In this document: positions 1-6,866 of the stretch, piece after piece
Numbering within the stretch: position 1 is the stretch's first letter
Layout: the number at the start of each line of letters is the position of its first letter
NCBI GenBank assembly: GCA_946539625.1
Contig: CAMNHT010000020.1
Coordinates: 1 to 11,819, forward strand
DNA: 11,819 nucleotides
Source: an uncultured Clostridia bacterium
GTDB taxonomy: Bacteria > Bacillota_A > Clostridia > Christensenellales > CAG-138
Direction of reading: 5' to 3'
Program-made: the position numbers and the translations under genes
Notes under the pieces: model-generated
What the model saw: the letters and a program-made list of their open reading frames with translations, nothing else
Databases searched by the model: none
Told to the model about the DNA's origin: nothing

Positions 1-1027
1 TGACGTCCCACTTTTCGAGCGCTTCCTGCATGACCGTATGGTTCGTGTAGGAGAAGGTCTTCTGCGCAACGTCAAACGCCTCTTCAAAGCTGAGTCCTTC
101 AAGCATCAAAAGACGGATCAGCTCCGGAATGGAGACCGTCGGATGCGTATCGTTGAGCTGAATGGAAACAAGCTCGGAAAACTCGGTGATCGGACGATTC
201 TCGCGTTTGAAGCGGAACATCAGGTCCTGCAATGAAGCCGATGACAGGAAGTACTGCTGCTTTAAGCGCAGACGCTTGCCCGCCGTTGTCGTATCGTTCG
301 GGTACAGTACGCGCGTGATGTCCTCGACCGCGTTCTTTTCGAGCACGGCGACCGCATATTCCTGATCGTTGAATTTCTGGAAGTCAAAGTCCTGCACCGC
401 CTCGCTCTGCCAGAGCCGGAGCGTGCCGATGTTGTCGGTGTGGTAGCCGATGATCGGCATGTCGTACGGAACGGCGCGCACGGTCTGATCGGAGAAGTGC
501 ACAAGCACCTCGTGCGTGTCGCGGCGGCGGCTCCACGGGTCGCCGAAGCGCTGCCAGTCGTCCGCGCTTTCGGTCTGGAAGCCGTTCGTAAAGGTCTGTT
601 TGAAAAGCCCGTACTTATAACGGATGCCGTAGCCGTCAAGCGGCAGGTTCATAGTCGCCGCAGAATCCAAGAAGCATGCGGCAAGGCGGCCGAGACCCCC
701 GTTTCCGAGCGCCGCGTCCTCGATATCCTCAAACGCCGCAAGATCCAGTCCGCACTCTTCGAATTCCTTTTTGACCTCGTCGAGGATCCCGAGTGCAAAC
801 AGGTTGTTGTAAACCATGCGTCCGACCAGATACTCCGCCGAAAAATAATAGGTTGATCTTGTGCGTTCATGTGCGTGACGGCTCTCATACCACGGGTCGG
901 CGATCGCGCCCATCACGACCGACGCAAGCGCGGCATGCAGCTGCTGAACCGTCGCCTCTTTCAGCGACACCTGCGCGTCGCGTTTCAGAACGAGTTCGAT
1001 TTGTTGCATGATCGTTTTCGTATCCAT
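1..1027 (-). CDS. glgP: Glycogen/starch/maltodextrin phosphorylase, N-terminal 342 residues (cut by left window edge)
   Basis: This enzyme splits terminal alpha-1,4-glucose units from glycogen or maltodextrin with phosphate, giving glucose-1-phosphate in the cytoplasm with a pyridoxal-phosphate cofactor. The visible part carries family hallmarks: RSTYYFSAEYL near residues 57-67, the glycine-rich GNGGLGRLAAC at 108-118, DWQRFGDPW at 157-165, QLNDTHP at 290-296 and TNHTVMQEALEKW at 328-340. The full family is about 750-850 residues, so more than half, including the pyridoxal-phosphate lysine, lies beyond the left edge. I chose the ATG at 1025-1027, which is preceded by GGGGATAGGATT. An in-frame ATG six codons upstream has no ribosome binding site. 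It has its own promoter and is separated from the next minus-strand gene by a terminator, so it is probably an independent unit. The specific substrate (glycogen versus maltodextrin) is not resolved. Confidence 0.96.
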   Translation of the reverse strand, partial: MDTKTIMQQIELVLKRDAQVSLKEATVQQLHAALASVVMGAIADPWYESRHAHERTRSTYYFSAEYLVGRMVYNNLFALGILDEVKKEFEECGLDLAAFEDIEDAALGNGGLGRLAACFLDSAATMNLPLDGYGIRYKYGLFKQTFTNGFQTESADDWQRFGDPWSRRRDTHEVLVHFSDQTVRAVPYDMPIIGYHTDNIGTLRLWQSEAVQDFDFQKFNDQEYAVAVLEKNAVEDITRVLYPNDTTTAGKRLRLKQQYFLSSASLQDLMFRFKRENRPITEFSELVSIQLNDTHPTVSIPELIRLLMLEGLSFEEAFDVAQKTFSYTNHTVMQEALEKWDV

Positions 1028-1057
1028 AATCCTATCCCCATTCATAGCTTTGGACGT

Positions 1058-1086
1058 ATTATATCATATTCTTTCACGATATGCAA
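1058..1086 (-). promoter_or_regulatory. Probable sigma-A promoter of the glycogen phosphorylase gene
   Basis: On the minus strand there is a perfect -10 TATAAT at 1063-1058. A -35-like TTGCAT (TTG matches consensus) lies at 1086-1081 with a 17-bp spacer. Transcription would begin near 1051, giving a leader of about 24 nt that contains the GGGGA-type ribosome binding site. The -35 hexamer directly abuts, and partly uses, the A/T tract of the terminator at 1085-1117. The call rests on the -10 match and the spacing and is inferred, not measured. Confidence 0.7.
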
Positions 1087-1117
1087 AAAAACCGGCGAAA
1101 TTTCCTGCCGGTTTTTT
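1085..1117 (-). terminator. Rho-independent terminator after the NlpC/P60 gene
   Basis: An inverted repeat with arms AAAAAACCGGC and GCCGGTTTTTT surrounds a 10-nt loop (1097-1106). The GC core is 5 bp, extended by A:T pairs, with T-runs on both strands, so it could work in both directions. It lies 22 bp past the stop codon of the NlpC/P60 gene and just upstream of the phosphorylase promoter, so its natural role is to end the mre/PBP2/NlpC transcript. Confidence 0.85.
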
Positions 1118-1139
1118 GTAAAAAATGCGTAAAGAGCCT

Positions 1140-2525
1140 TTAACCCCACGGGCGTCTGGCGTTGACAAAATACTTTTTCCAGTAGTTGGTGGAGACCGAA
1201 CGCCGCACGACCTCGCCGGCGGAGCTTGACGCGTCGATCATCTCGCCGCCGCCGATGTAGATGCCGACGTGACTGACGCGGCTGGATTTTTCATTGCAGA
1301 AGAACACCAGATCGCCCTTCTTAAGGTCGCTTATGCTTGTGATATTCTTCCAGCGGCTGACCTTAGAGAAGCCGTTGGCGTCCATACGGCTCACGCTGAC
1401 GCCCGCCTGCTTCAGGCAGTAATAGACGAAGCCGGAGCAGTCGAATGTATTGGGTCCCTTGTCGCCGAGAACGTACTCACAGCCGAGCTTGGACTTCGCG
1501 ACCTTGATCATCGTGTCGATCCTGGTGTCGTATTTCGGCGTTGCGGTCGGCTTCGCCGTCGGTTTCGGCGTGGCTTTCGCCGTAGCCTTCGACGTCGTCT
1601 TGGACGTCGTCTTTGACGAGCTCTTGGAAGTGGCCTTCGGCGTCGTCTTCGGCGTCGTCTTCGACGTCGCCTTCGCCGTGGTCTTCGACGTTGCCTTTGC
1701 GCTTGTCTTTGCTTCTTCTTTCAGCTGCGCTTCCAGCGTCTTCGAGATCTTTGCTTCGTCGCTGTACAGCTTTTCAAGCGTCTTTTCGCCGGCTTTTCCG
1801 TCCACGGTAAGCCCGTTGCGTTTCTGGAACGCCTTGACCGCTTCGACGGTCTTTTCGCCGTACACACGGTCGACGTCGCTCTCATCCATATAGCCGAGCT
1901 CAACCAGCTGCTCCTGCAGCACCTTGACGTCGCGACCTTCCGCGCCTTCGAGCAGCATATAACGCTGTGCTTCGCTGCTGTATAAAAGCGACTGCGTCTG
2001 TTCGCCCGCGACGCCGTCCTGCTTCAGTCCGTGCTGCCGCTGGAACAGCTCGACCGCATATTCGGTAGAGTTGCCGTAATAATCGGTCGGTTCGTCGAGT
2101 TCAAGATATCCGAGCTCCATCAGACGTCCCTGCAGTTCCACGACGTCCTCGCCTTTGTCGTGTTTTTTCAGCGCGACGTAAGTGTATGTCGCAGAATTGC
2201 CGGGCTCGGCCGATATGTCGATCGGTTCATACGGTTCGTCCTCTGCGTTCGGAGCGGTGATGCCGTCCGGCTCGATCAGCTCCGCTTCCGAAGATCTGTC
2301 GATTTCGGGCATTCTCAAAAGCGCGGGAAGCTCCGCTTTGGGTTCCGCTGCGTTCTGCGCCTTGCCTGCGCAGCTGCACGAGGAGATGCCGACGATCAGG
2401 GCAATAATGATCAAAAGCAGCGCAACGGCAAAAATCAGCACCGTCAGCACCGCGCGTTTTTGCGCGACGCTGAAGCTGCTCCAATTTCGAATGATGTAAG
2501 GAATCGTCAGTTTCTGCTTTTCCAT
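1140..2525 (-). CDS. Membrane-anchored NlpC/P60 peptidoglycan endopeptidase with two PG-binding repeats
   Basis: A 461-residue predicted cell-wall hydrolase. NlpC/P60 domains cut stem peptides, typically D-Glu to diamino acid bonds. Order: a cytoplasmic stretch of about 24 residues; one membrane segment (about 25-46); an acidic spacer; two PG_binding_1-type repeats (about 122-182 and 196-253), each with LQxxLxELGYL and DGxxGExT-like motifs; a Lys/Thr/Ser/Ala linker (about 272-330); and the NlpC/P60 domain (about 335-461). The nucleophile is Cys363 in FDCSGF and the base is His419 in SHVGIYIG. The usual third polar residue position holds Asp431 (MIDASSS), where many relatives have His. The start is uncertain: the ATG at 2525 has no clear ribosome binding site, and an in-frame TTG at 2564 follows GGGGA at a very short distance. 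Both give the same membrane segment. It is the last gene of the elongation unit, 92 bp (2526-2617) after the PBP2 gene, with a terminator behind it. Confidence 0.9.
   Translation of the reverse strand: MEKQKLTIPYIIRNWSSFSVAQKRAVLTVLIFAVALLLIIIALIVGISSCSCAGKAQNAAEPKAELPALLRMPEIDRSSEAELIEPDGITAPNAEDEPYEPIDISAEPGNSATYTYVALKKHDKGEDVVELQGRLMELGYLELDEPTDYYGNSTEYAVELFQRQHGLKQDGVAGEQTQSLLYSSEAQRYMLLEGAEGRDVKVLQEQLVELGYMDESDVDRVYGEKTVEAVKAFQKRNGLTVDGKAGEKTLEKLYSDEAKISKTLEAQLKEEAKTSAKATSKTTAKATSKTTPKTTPKATSKSSSKTTSKTTSKATAKATPKPTAKPTATPKYDTRIDTMIKVAKSKLGCEYVLGDKGPNTFDCSGFVYYCLKQAGVSVSRMDANGFSKVSRWKNITSISDLKKGDLVFFCNEKSSRVSHVGIYIGGGEMIDASSSAGEVVRRSVSTNYWKKYFVNARRPWG
1536..1712 (-). repeat. Low-complexity Lys/Thr/Ser/Ala linker repeats in the NlpC/P60 gene
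   Basis: Residues about 272-330 of the hydrolase are built from short units such as KTTSKAT, KTTPKAT and KPTAKPTA. In the DNA they appear as near-tandem 9-15 bp units rich in GTCGTCTTCGACGTC (plus-strand reading). The segment is strongly basic and would form a flexible, wall-spanning tether between the binding repeats and the catalytic domain, possibly binding anionic wall polymers. Repeat-unit slippage would change tether length in frame-preserving steps. Confidence 0.8.
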
Positions 2526-2617
2526 ACCGAAAGTGTATCGCGGATTCGGAAAATGCGCAAGCAAATTTCCCCGATGTTCAACAAAATTTCATAACTATTT
2601 TGCATTTATGTTGCATC
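2526..2617. other. AT-rich gap between the PBP2 and NlpC/P60 genes
   Basis: This 92-bp gap is clearly more AT-rich than its surroundings, especially 2565-2617. On the minus strand it contains weak promoter-like words (TATGAA, TTGAAC) but no pair with good spacing, and no terminator hairpin. A GGGGAAAT lies just before the alternative TTG start at 2564. A weak internal promoter for the hydrolase is possible but not supported. Confidence 0.4.
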
Positions 2618-5152
2618 TCATTCTTCCTTCGCTTCGCGGCTTTCGTACCAATAGGTCACGATCCGCTCGATCGCGACCGCGCCGGAGCTTCCGGACAGTC
2701 CGTTCGGAATGAACACCACGACGGCGATCTCGGGATCCTCGCGCGGGGTGATCGCCGCGAACCAGCACGTATTCTCGATATCGACGTTGTTTGACGCCGC
2801 CGTCTGTGCCGTTCCCGTTTTCCCGCTGATGCGGTCGAGATATCCCTTATACGCAAACGCCATCGAGAAAACCGAAGACGCGGTGCCGCCGTCCTCCGGC
2901 GAAACGACGCCGTGCATGCCTTCGAGGATCGCGTCCCAGTATTCGTCCGGCGCGTCGATGGAATCGACGGCTTCCGGCTGATTCCGGAAATACCCCGTAC
3001 CGTCCGCAGCGTCCACTTCCTTGATGACCGTTGCGCGATAAGCGGTCCCGCGGTTTGCGATCGTCGAAACATACCGTGCGATCGAGATCGGCGTGACAAG
3101 CATAACGCCCTGTCCGATGCCTGTCTGGATCGTATAGGTCGGTTTCCAGCGAAGCTCCTCGAGCCACGTCGAGATCGAAACGATCCAGCTCGTATGCGAG
3201 TAGGATACGCCGGTCGGGATATTCAGCTCCTCCTTGAGGATCTCGCGGATCTCCGCGCCGCGCTCACGCTGTTCGCCGTCCATCAGCCGCAAAAGCCGGT
3301 TCGCGCACGACCGCAGATCGGCGTCGGAAATATCCAGCTCATGCTGATCGCAAATCGAACGCAGCAGATTGTAAATGCGGTTATAAATCAGTCGGGGCAG
3401 CGCCGAGGTCTGCTCGGAAAGCGTTTTTTCACAATCGTAGCGCGCCTTTTGCCCGCCGATCTGCACCGATAGCTCGCCGGGCAGCTCCACGCCGGTGGTG
3501 TCCTTCATGCCGAGTCTGCCTGCCCAGTAGTTCAGCCGGTCGATACCGACGCGGTCGGCAATCGTGTAGAAAAAGTAGTTGCACGAAACGGTCAGCGCAC
3601 GCGAAAGCGTCAGATTCGCGTGATTGCCGGGATTTGAGGTCCAGCAGCTCGGCGCGTTCTGTTCGACCTTGGTCGTCGGATCGTCGACAAAATAGTAGTA
3701 CGGAGAACGGTCGGAGATCATCTCGGTCGTGGTGAGCTTTCCCTCCATCAATCCCGCAAACCCCGTCGCCATTTTGAATACCGAACCGGACGCGGTGCGA
3801 ATGCCGATCGCACGGTTCAGCGTCGGCTGATTGCTCTTTGCGCCGAAAAGCTGTTCGTATTCCGTGTCGTCGATCCCGTCGGTGAACATGTTCGGATCAT
3901 AGTCCGGATACGACGCCAGCGCGAGGAGCTCGCCGGTCTTCACGTTCATCACGATGACGGCGCCGGTTTCCGCCAGCTTGATCTCGTCCGCTTTTCCGCC
4001 GGTCAGTGCTTCATACCTGCTGCGGTCCGAAGCGATCTTCTGCTCCTGTTTTTTCCGTGTTTCCGCAATGTTCTCCAGAAGCGCTTCCTCGCAGACCTTC
4101 TGCAGCTCGATGTCGATGGAAAGCTGTACGTTCATGCCGTCGGTCGGCTGTGTGGAATCGAGCACCTCGACGATCGCTCCGCGCCTGTTCTTCAGAATGC
4201 GCGTCGTGCCGAGCCGTCCGTACAAATGCGGCGTCAAATACGCTTCCATCGTCTTTTCGACGCCCGCAACGCCCACAAGATCGTTGTAGGAATAGCCGAG
4301 GTCCAGCATGTTCCGGGTCTCTTTTCCCTTCCCGTCGAACGGCTGAAAGTCCGCATAGGAGTAGCCGACGGAGGTCATGTCCTTTGTGACCTGTTTGGAA
4401 AGGTATCCGACGATATGCGATGCGGTATGCCCGTACGGATACACGCGATAGCTGCTCTTTTCGGTGAGGATGCCGGTGAGCCGGTCGCTTGCCATGTCAA
4501 GCTCCGTCACAACCGCCAGAGAAACGTCGTACGCAATGCGCACGCCCTCGAACGCGCGGTAGCTGTTCATAACGGCTTCCTGTCGGATCGACATGATCTT
4601 CTTTGCCTCGTCAAAGGGCATATTGTCGGGGATGCACCAGGAATTGCGCAGAATGCGGTACGCCTCCTCTGCGGAAAGGTCCGGGTTGCTGAAATTACAG
4701 GCTTCGACAAAATTCCGTTTGCGCGCGGCTGCGACGGACGCGTCGGAAGTACGGAAATCGTAGACAAACGTGCCGTCGGAAAGCATGTTGATATAAAACG
4801 TGTCGATCGTTTTCCCGCCGCCCTCCTCAATGATGCGGATGGCTTCGATCAGCGAATTCGTGTAGCGCGCGCTGTCGACGGGCGTGCGGTTGGAAGGGTC
4901 ACGATAAAAGAGCACGTTGTAGGTCGTTTCGTCATAGGCGAGCACAACGCCGTTGCGGTCGGTGATCATGCCGCGGCTGCCGGACTGGTAGGTCGTGACC
5001 TCGGTCGTCTGCTGCACCGCCGCCGAATATGCCTCCGTCTCGCGGATGGCAAGCTTGTCCAGAAAGATCAGCAGCACGCCGAGCATCACAACAAAGATGC
5101 CGATCAGCATCCAGATGCGCGTATTCAGTTTTCCCTTCTCACTGCGTTTCAT
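2618..5152 (-). CDS. mrdA: Class B penicillin-binding protein, PBP2/MrdA type (elongation transpeptidase)
   Basis: An 844-residue D,D-transpeptidase that crosslinks peptidoglycan outside the membrane during lateral growth, normally paired with the glycosyltransferase RodA. Order: a short cytoplasmic tail, one membrane anchor (about 13-31), the pedestal/dimerization domain (about 55-330, including RGMITDRNGVVLAYD and a VGVAGVEKTMEAYL motif), then the transpeptidase domain. Active-site motifs: SVFK with nucleophile Ser457 and Lys460, SCN at 523-525, and KTG at 778-780 within SGKTGTAQT. The protein is longer than the roughly 600-700 residues common for PBP2. Extra sequence lies around residues 110-200 of the pedestal, and a charged, helix-prone stretch of roughly 100 residues (about 562-665) lies between SCN and KTG. 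The start codon overlaps the mreD stop by ATGA and lacks its own strong ribosome binding site, so coupled translation is likely. Position after mreCD supports the elongation (not division) assignment. Confidence 0.93.
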   Translation of the reverse strand: MKRSEKGKLNTRIWMLIGIFVVMLGVLLIFLDKLAIRETEAYSAAVQQTTEVTTYQSGSRGMITDRNGVVLAYDETTYNVLFYRDPSNRTPVDSARYTNSLIEAIRIIEEGGGKTIDTFYINMLSDGTFVYDFRTSDASVAAARKRNFVEACNFSNPDLSAEEAYRILRNSWCIPDNMPFDEAKKIMSIRQEAVMNSYRAFEGVRIAYDVSLAVVTELDMASDRLTGILTEKSSYRVYPYGHTASHIVGYLSKQVTKDMTSVGYSYADFQPFDGKGKETRNMLDLGYSYNDLVGVAGVEKTMEAYLTPHLYGRLGTTRILKNRRGAIVEVLDSTQPTDGMNVQLSIDIELQKVCEEALLENIAETRKKQEQKIASDRSRYEALTGGKADEIKLAETGAVIVMNVKTGELLALASYPDYDPNMFTDGIDDTEYEQLFGAKSNQPTLNRAIGIRTASGSVFKMATGFAGLMEGKLTTTEMISDRSPYYYFVDDPTTKVEQNAPSCWTSNPGNHANLTLSRALTVSCNYFFYTIADRVGIDRLNYWAGRLGMKDTTGVELPGELSVQIGGQKARYDCEKTLSEQTSALPRLIYNRIYNLLRSICDQHELDISDADLRSCANRLLRLMDGEQRERGAEIREILKEELNIPTGVSYSHTSWIVSISTWLEELRWKPTYTIQTGIGQGVMLVTPISIARYVSTIANRGTAYRATVIKEVDAADGTGYFRNQPEAVDSIDAPDEYWDAILEGMHGVVSPEDGGTASSVFSMAFAYKGYLDRISGKTGTAQTAASNNVDIENTCWFAAITPREDPEIAVVVFIPNGLSGSSGAVAIERIVTYWYESREAKEE

Positions 5153-5637
5153 TTATGCAGGGAACTGCCTTTCTCTCTGCTGCGGAACAATGCAGCAATC
5201 AGATACGTAAACAGCGCTTCCAGTATGATCGAAGGGAGCGCTGCAGTAAGGAGCCGATGCCCGTCGAACCGTGCGCCGATCGCAAGCGAGAACGCAAAGA
5301 TCACCGTCTCCGCCGCGGCCGCGCCGACCGACGCGAACAGGAGCAGAAGCACGCGGGCGCGTTCCTTTTTACGTGTGAATCCGTACACGATCACGACCGC
5401 GATAAGATACGCCGCCGCCGAAAGCCCGAGATACGGATTGCAGAAAAGGTCCGTGAAAAGCCCGCCGAACACCGCGATCAGCATGCCGTCCTGCACCGCC
5501 GTCGCCGCCGTCGCCGCCATGGCAAGGCACAGCGTAAACAGCGGCCGGATCCCGTTGCCGGAAAGCGCGGGAAGCACAAACGCGTCCAGAAAAAGCGCAG
5601 CGAGCGCCGCAGGAATGAGAAGAAGCCGGCGCTTCAT
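5149..5637 (-). CDS. mreD: MreD, rod-shape-determining membrane protein
   Basis: A 162-residue polytopic inner-membrane protein with about five or six hydrophobic segments (roughly 5-25, 31-48, 52-65, 72-88, 95-120 and 130-151) and a basic C-terminal tail. The length and the VFGGLFTDLFCNPYLGLSAAAYL segment fit MreD, whose GLxxDL and GLxxxxYL patterns are usual. MreD links MreC and the cytoskeletal protein MreB to the elongation synthases. GAGG about 8 nt before the ATG gives a moderate ribosome binding site. Both ends overlap neighbours by 4 bp (ATGA with mreC and with the PBP2 gene). Sequence conservation in this family is low, so the assignment rests on topology, length and gene order together. 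Confidence 0.9.
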   Translation of the reverse strand: MKRRLLLIPAALAALFLDAFVLPALSGNGIRPLFTLCLAMAATAATAVQDGMLIAVFGGLFTDLFCNPYLGLSAAAYLIAVVIVYGFTRKKERARVLLLLFASVGAAAAETVIFAFSLAIGARFDGHRLLTAALPSIILEALFTYLIAALFRSREKGSSLHK

Positions 5638-6467
5638 CCGATCGCCTCGTCCACGCCGACCACGATCAGCGCTTCTTCCAGATGCAGAAAATCAATATCC
5701 ATCGAAACGATCGCGTCATGCGTGCCCTTGCCCTCCTCGTTGACCGCAATGACCGTTCCGACATACAGCCCTTTCGGGAAAAATCCGCCGATGCCGCTCG
5801 TGCGGACGGTGTCGCCCGTGCGCACGTCCGCCTTGCTCGGAAGGTAGTAAAGATACGTGCCCAAAAGCTCCCCGTCCGGCTCATAAAGCCCGCCGAGCAT
5901 ACCCTCGTCGCGCGTACGCTGCACCATCACGCTGATGCGCATCTTTTCATCGCACATTGTTTTGACCCGGCACCAGTTCGGACCGACCTCCGAAACGCGT
6001 CCCACAATGCCGTCCGGCGTGATGACCGCCATCTTTTCGGTCACGCCGCTGCGCGAGCCTGCGTTCAGCGTGATCGTGTCGATATACGGATTGCTGTCGC
6101 GCCCGATGACCGACGCCGTAACAAAATGCAGATCCGGATTCGCTTCCGTAAAGTTCAGAAGCTCCGAAAGCCGTGCGTTTTCCTTTTCGGTCTCGTCAAG
6201 GAGTGCAAGCTTCTGCTCCTGCAGAAGCACCGTCTCCCGAAGCTGCGCGTTTTCTTCCTGAATCCCGGAGGGTGTGAATACGCGCGCAAAGAAGTCCGAA
6301 CCCCTCTGTTCCGCGGCATGCAGAAATCCCGAGACCGGCAAAAGCGCCGTGCGGAACAGCTCGTCCCCCGTACCTCTGCCGTTTGCAGTGAATCCCGCGA
6401 GGACGACCAGAAGGATGATCGCGATCAGAGCGATCCACATCGGTCTGTTTTTCCAAAGCTTCCGCAT
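5634..6467 (-). CDS. mreC: MreC, rod-shape-determining scaffold protein
   Basis: A 277-residue single-pass membrane protein that activates and positions the PBP2/RodA synthase on the outer face of the membrane. It has a basic N-terminus, one membrane segment (about 11-27), a coiled coil (about 66-105, with the EENAQLRETVLLQEQKLALL heptad pattern), then the paired beta-barrel region (about 112-270). Family-typical stretches include ASVIGRDSNPYIDTITLNAG and ITPDGIVGRVSEVG. The motif TSGIGGFFPKGLYVGTV at about 223-239 is especially diagnostic. The ATG at 6465-6467 is preceded by GGAGGCGG at good spacing, and an extended -10 promoter lies just upstream. No mreB gene is adjacent in this window. 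Confidence 0.96.
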   Translation of the reverse strand: MRKLWKNRPMWIALIAIILLVVLAGFTANGRGTGDELFRTALLPVSGFLHAAEQRGSDFFARVFTPSGIQEENAQLRETVLLQEQKLALLDETEKENARLSELLNFTEANPDLHFVTASVIGRDSNPYIDTITLNAGSRSGVTEKMAVITPDGIVGRVSEVGPNWCRVKTMCDEKMRISVMVQRTRDEGMLGGLYEPDGELLGTYLYYLPSKADVRTGDTVRTSGIGGFFPKGLYVGTVIAVNEEGKGTHDAIVSMDIDFLHLEEALIVVGVDEAIG

Positions 6468-6497
6468 TTCCGCCTCCGATATACCTTTACAAAATAC

Positions 6498-6506
6498 AGT
6501 ATACCA
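6498..6506 (-). promoter_or_regulatory. Probable extended -10 promoter of mreC
   Basis: In the 81-bp gap between the small membrane-protein gene and mreC, the minus strand reads TG-G-TATACT: a 5/6 match to TATAAT with the TGn extension. No convincing -35 is seen at 16-18 bp, which is usual for extended -10 promoters. The start would fall near 6491, about 24 nt before the mreC ATG. This would let mreC-mreD-PBP2-NlpC be transcribed independently of the upstream 54-codon gene. Confidence 0.6.
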
Positions 6507-6548
6507 CAGCTTCGGCGATCGGAAGGTGAACTTTCGGTTAATTCGTAC

Positions 6549-6713
6549 TCATTCTCGCAGAAGCATCCAGCCCGCCGCCAGCAGCGCTACGATCCCGATC
6601 ACCAAAAACACCCACCACGGCACACAGTAAAAGATCAGCGCCGCCGCTGCCGCGCCGATCGCAACGAGCATCAGCCGTCTTGCCCTGCATTTTCGTTCGC
6701 ATCTTCTCCGCAT
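6549..6713 (-). CDS. Small (54-residue) membrane protein of unknown function upstream of mreC
   Basis: I do not recognise the family. The 55-codon frame starts at the ATG at 6711-6713, preceded by a perfect AGGAGG (6726-6721) with a 7-nt spacer, the best ribosome binding site in the window. The product has a very basic N-terminus with two cysteines (MRRRCERKCRARRL). Two hydrophobic stretches follow, about residues 15-30 and 33-50, separated by the Pro-Trp-Trp turn CVPWWV, then a short LLRE end. This looks like a two-segment membrane hairpin with a cationic cytoplasmic tail. A -10-like TATGAT lies just upstream. It is on the same strand as mreC and 81 bp ahead of it, so a link with the elongation unit is possible but only inferred. 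A longer overlapping frame exists but has less protein-like composition. Confidence 0.72.
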   Translation of the reverse strand: MRRRCERKCRARRLMLVAIGAAAAALIFYCVPWWVFLVIGIVALLAAGWMLLRE

Positions 6714-6866
6714 ATGCTTTCCTCCTCTTTTTCTGTATCATACGCAGAAAAAAAGCGTTCCGTGACGAAATATGCCGTTTGTGCAATCCGAGCGCTCAAC
6801 CGCGTGCGGAACCCCTTTAAGACAGCCGGAATACGATATGGTATCAGTAAAGTTAGGAGATCGGGT
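6714..6866. other. Divergent intergenic region between the small membrane-protein gene and the ABC ATPase
   Basis: This 153-bp region must carry outward signals for both directions. On the minus strand it holds the AGGAGG and TATGAT elements of the small gene. On the plus strand, AGGAGA sits 6 nt before the ATPase ATG. Upstream there are only loose promoter words (TTAAGA near 6817, TATGGT near 6837, spacing too short). A GTTCCG/CGGAAC inverted pair (6757-6762 and 6807-6812) is spaced too far apart to call a site. No riboswitch consensus such as the thiamine element was recognised. Confidence 0.5.
6737..6742 (-). promoter_or_regulatory. Candidate -10 element for the 54-residue membrane protein gene
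   Basis: The minus strand carries TATGAT (5/6 match to TATAAT) about 11 nt ahead of the AGGAGG ribosome binding site. No good -35 hexamer is found at 16-18 bp (TCACGG at 17 bp). The leader would be only about 17 nt. It lies in the divergent intergenic region, so its activity could affect the ABC genes on the other strand. Confidence 0.4.

Noticed and set aside
4226..5743. Long plus-strand open frame opposite the PBP2 and mreD genes
   Set aside because: Its composition (Arg, His, Ala, Val rich with no recognisable motif) is that of an antisense shadow in GC-rich DNA, and the minus-strand proteins carry clear family motifs over the same span.
6538..6786. 82-codon minus-strand frame overlapping the small membrane-protein gene
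   Set aside because: It has no good ribosome binding site and no coherent hydrophobic segments, while the other frame at 6549-6713 has a perfect AGGAGG and a clean two-helix pattern.
5682..6866. Upstream in-frame extension of the ABC ATPase to a much longer protein
   Set aside because: The extension runs antisense through mreC and has no domain-like sequence. The ATG at 6867 has AGGAGA at 6 nt and begins the normal ATPase fold.
6714..6866. Riboswitch upstream of the ABC ATPase
   Set aside because: I checked for the conserved thiamine-element words and other obvious leader folds, since some relatives of this transporter class import thiamine precursors, and saw none.
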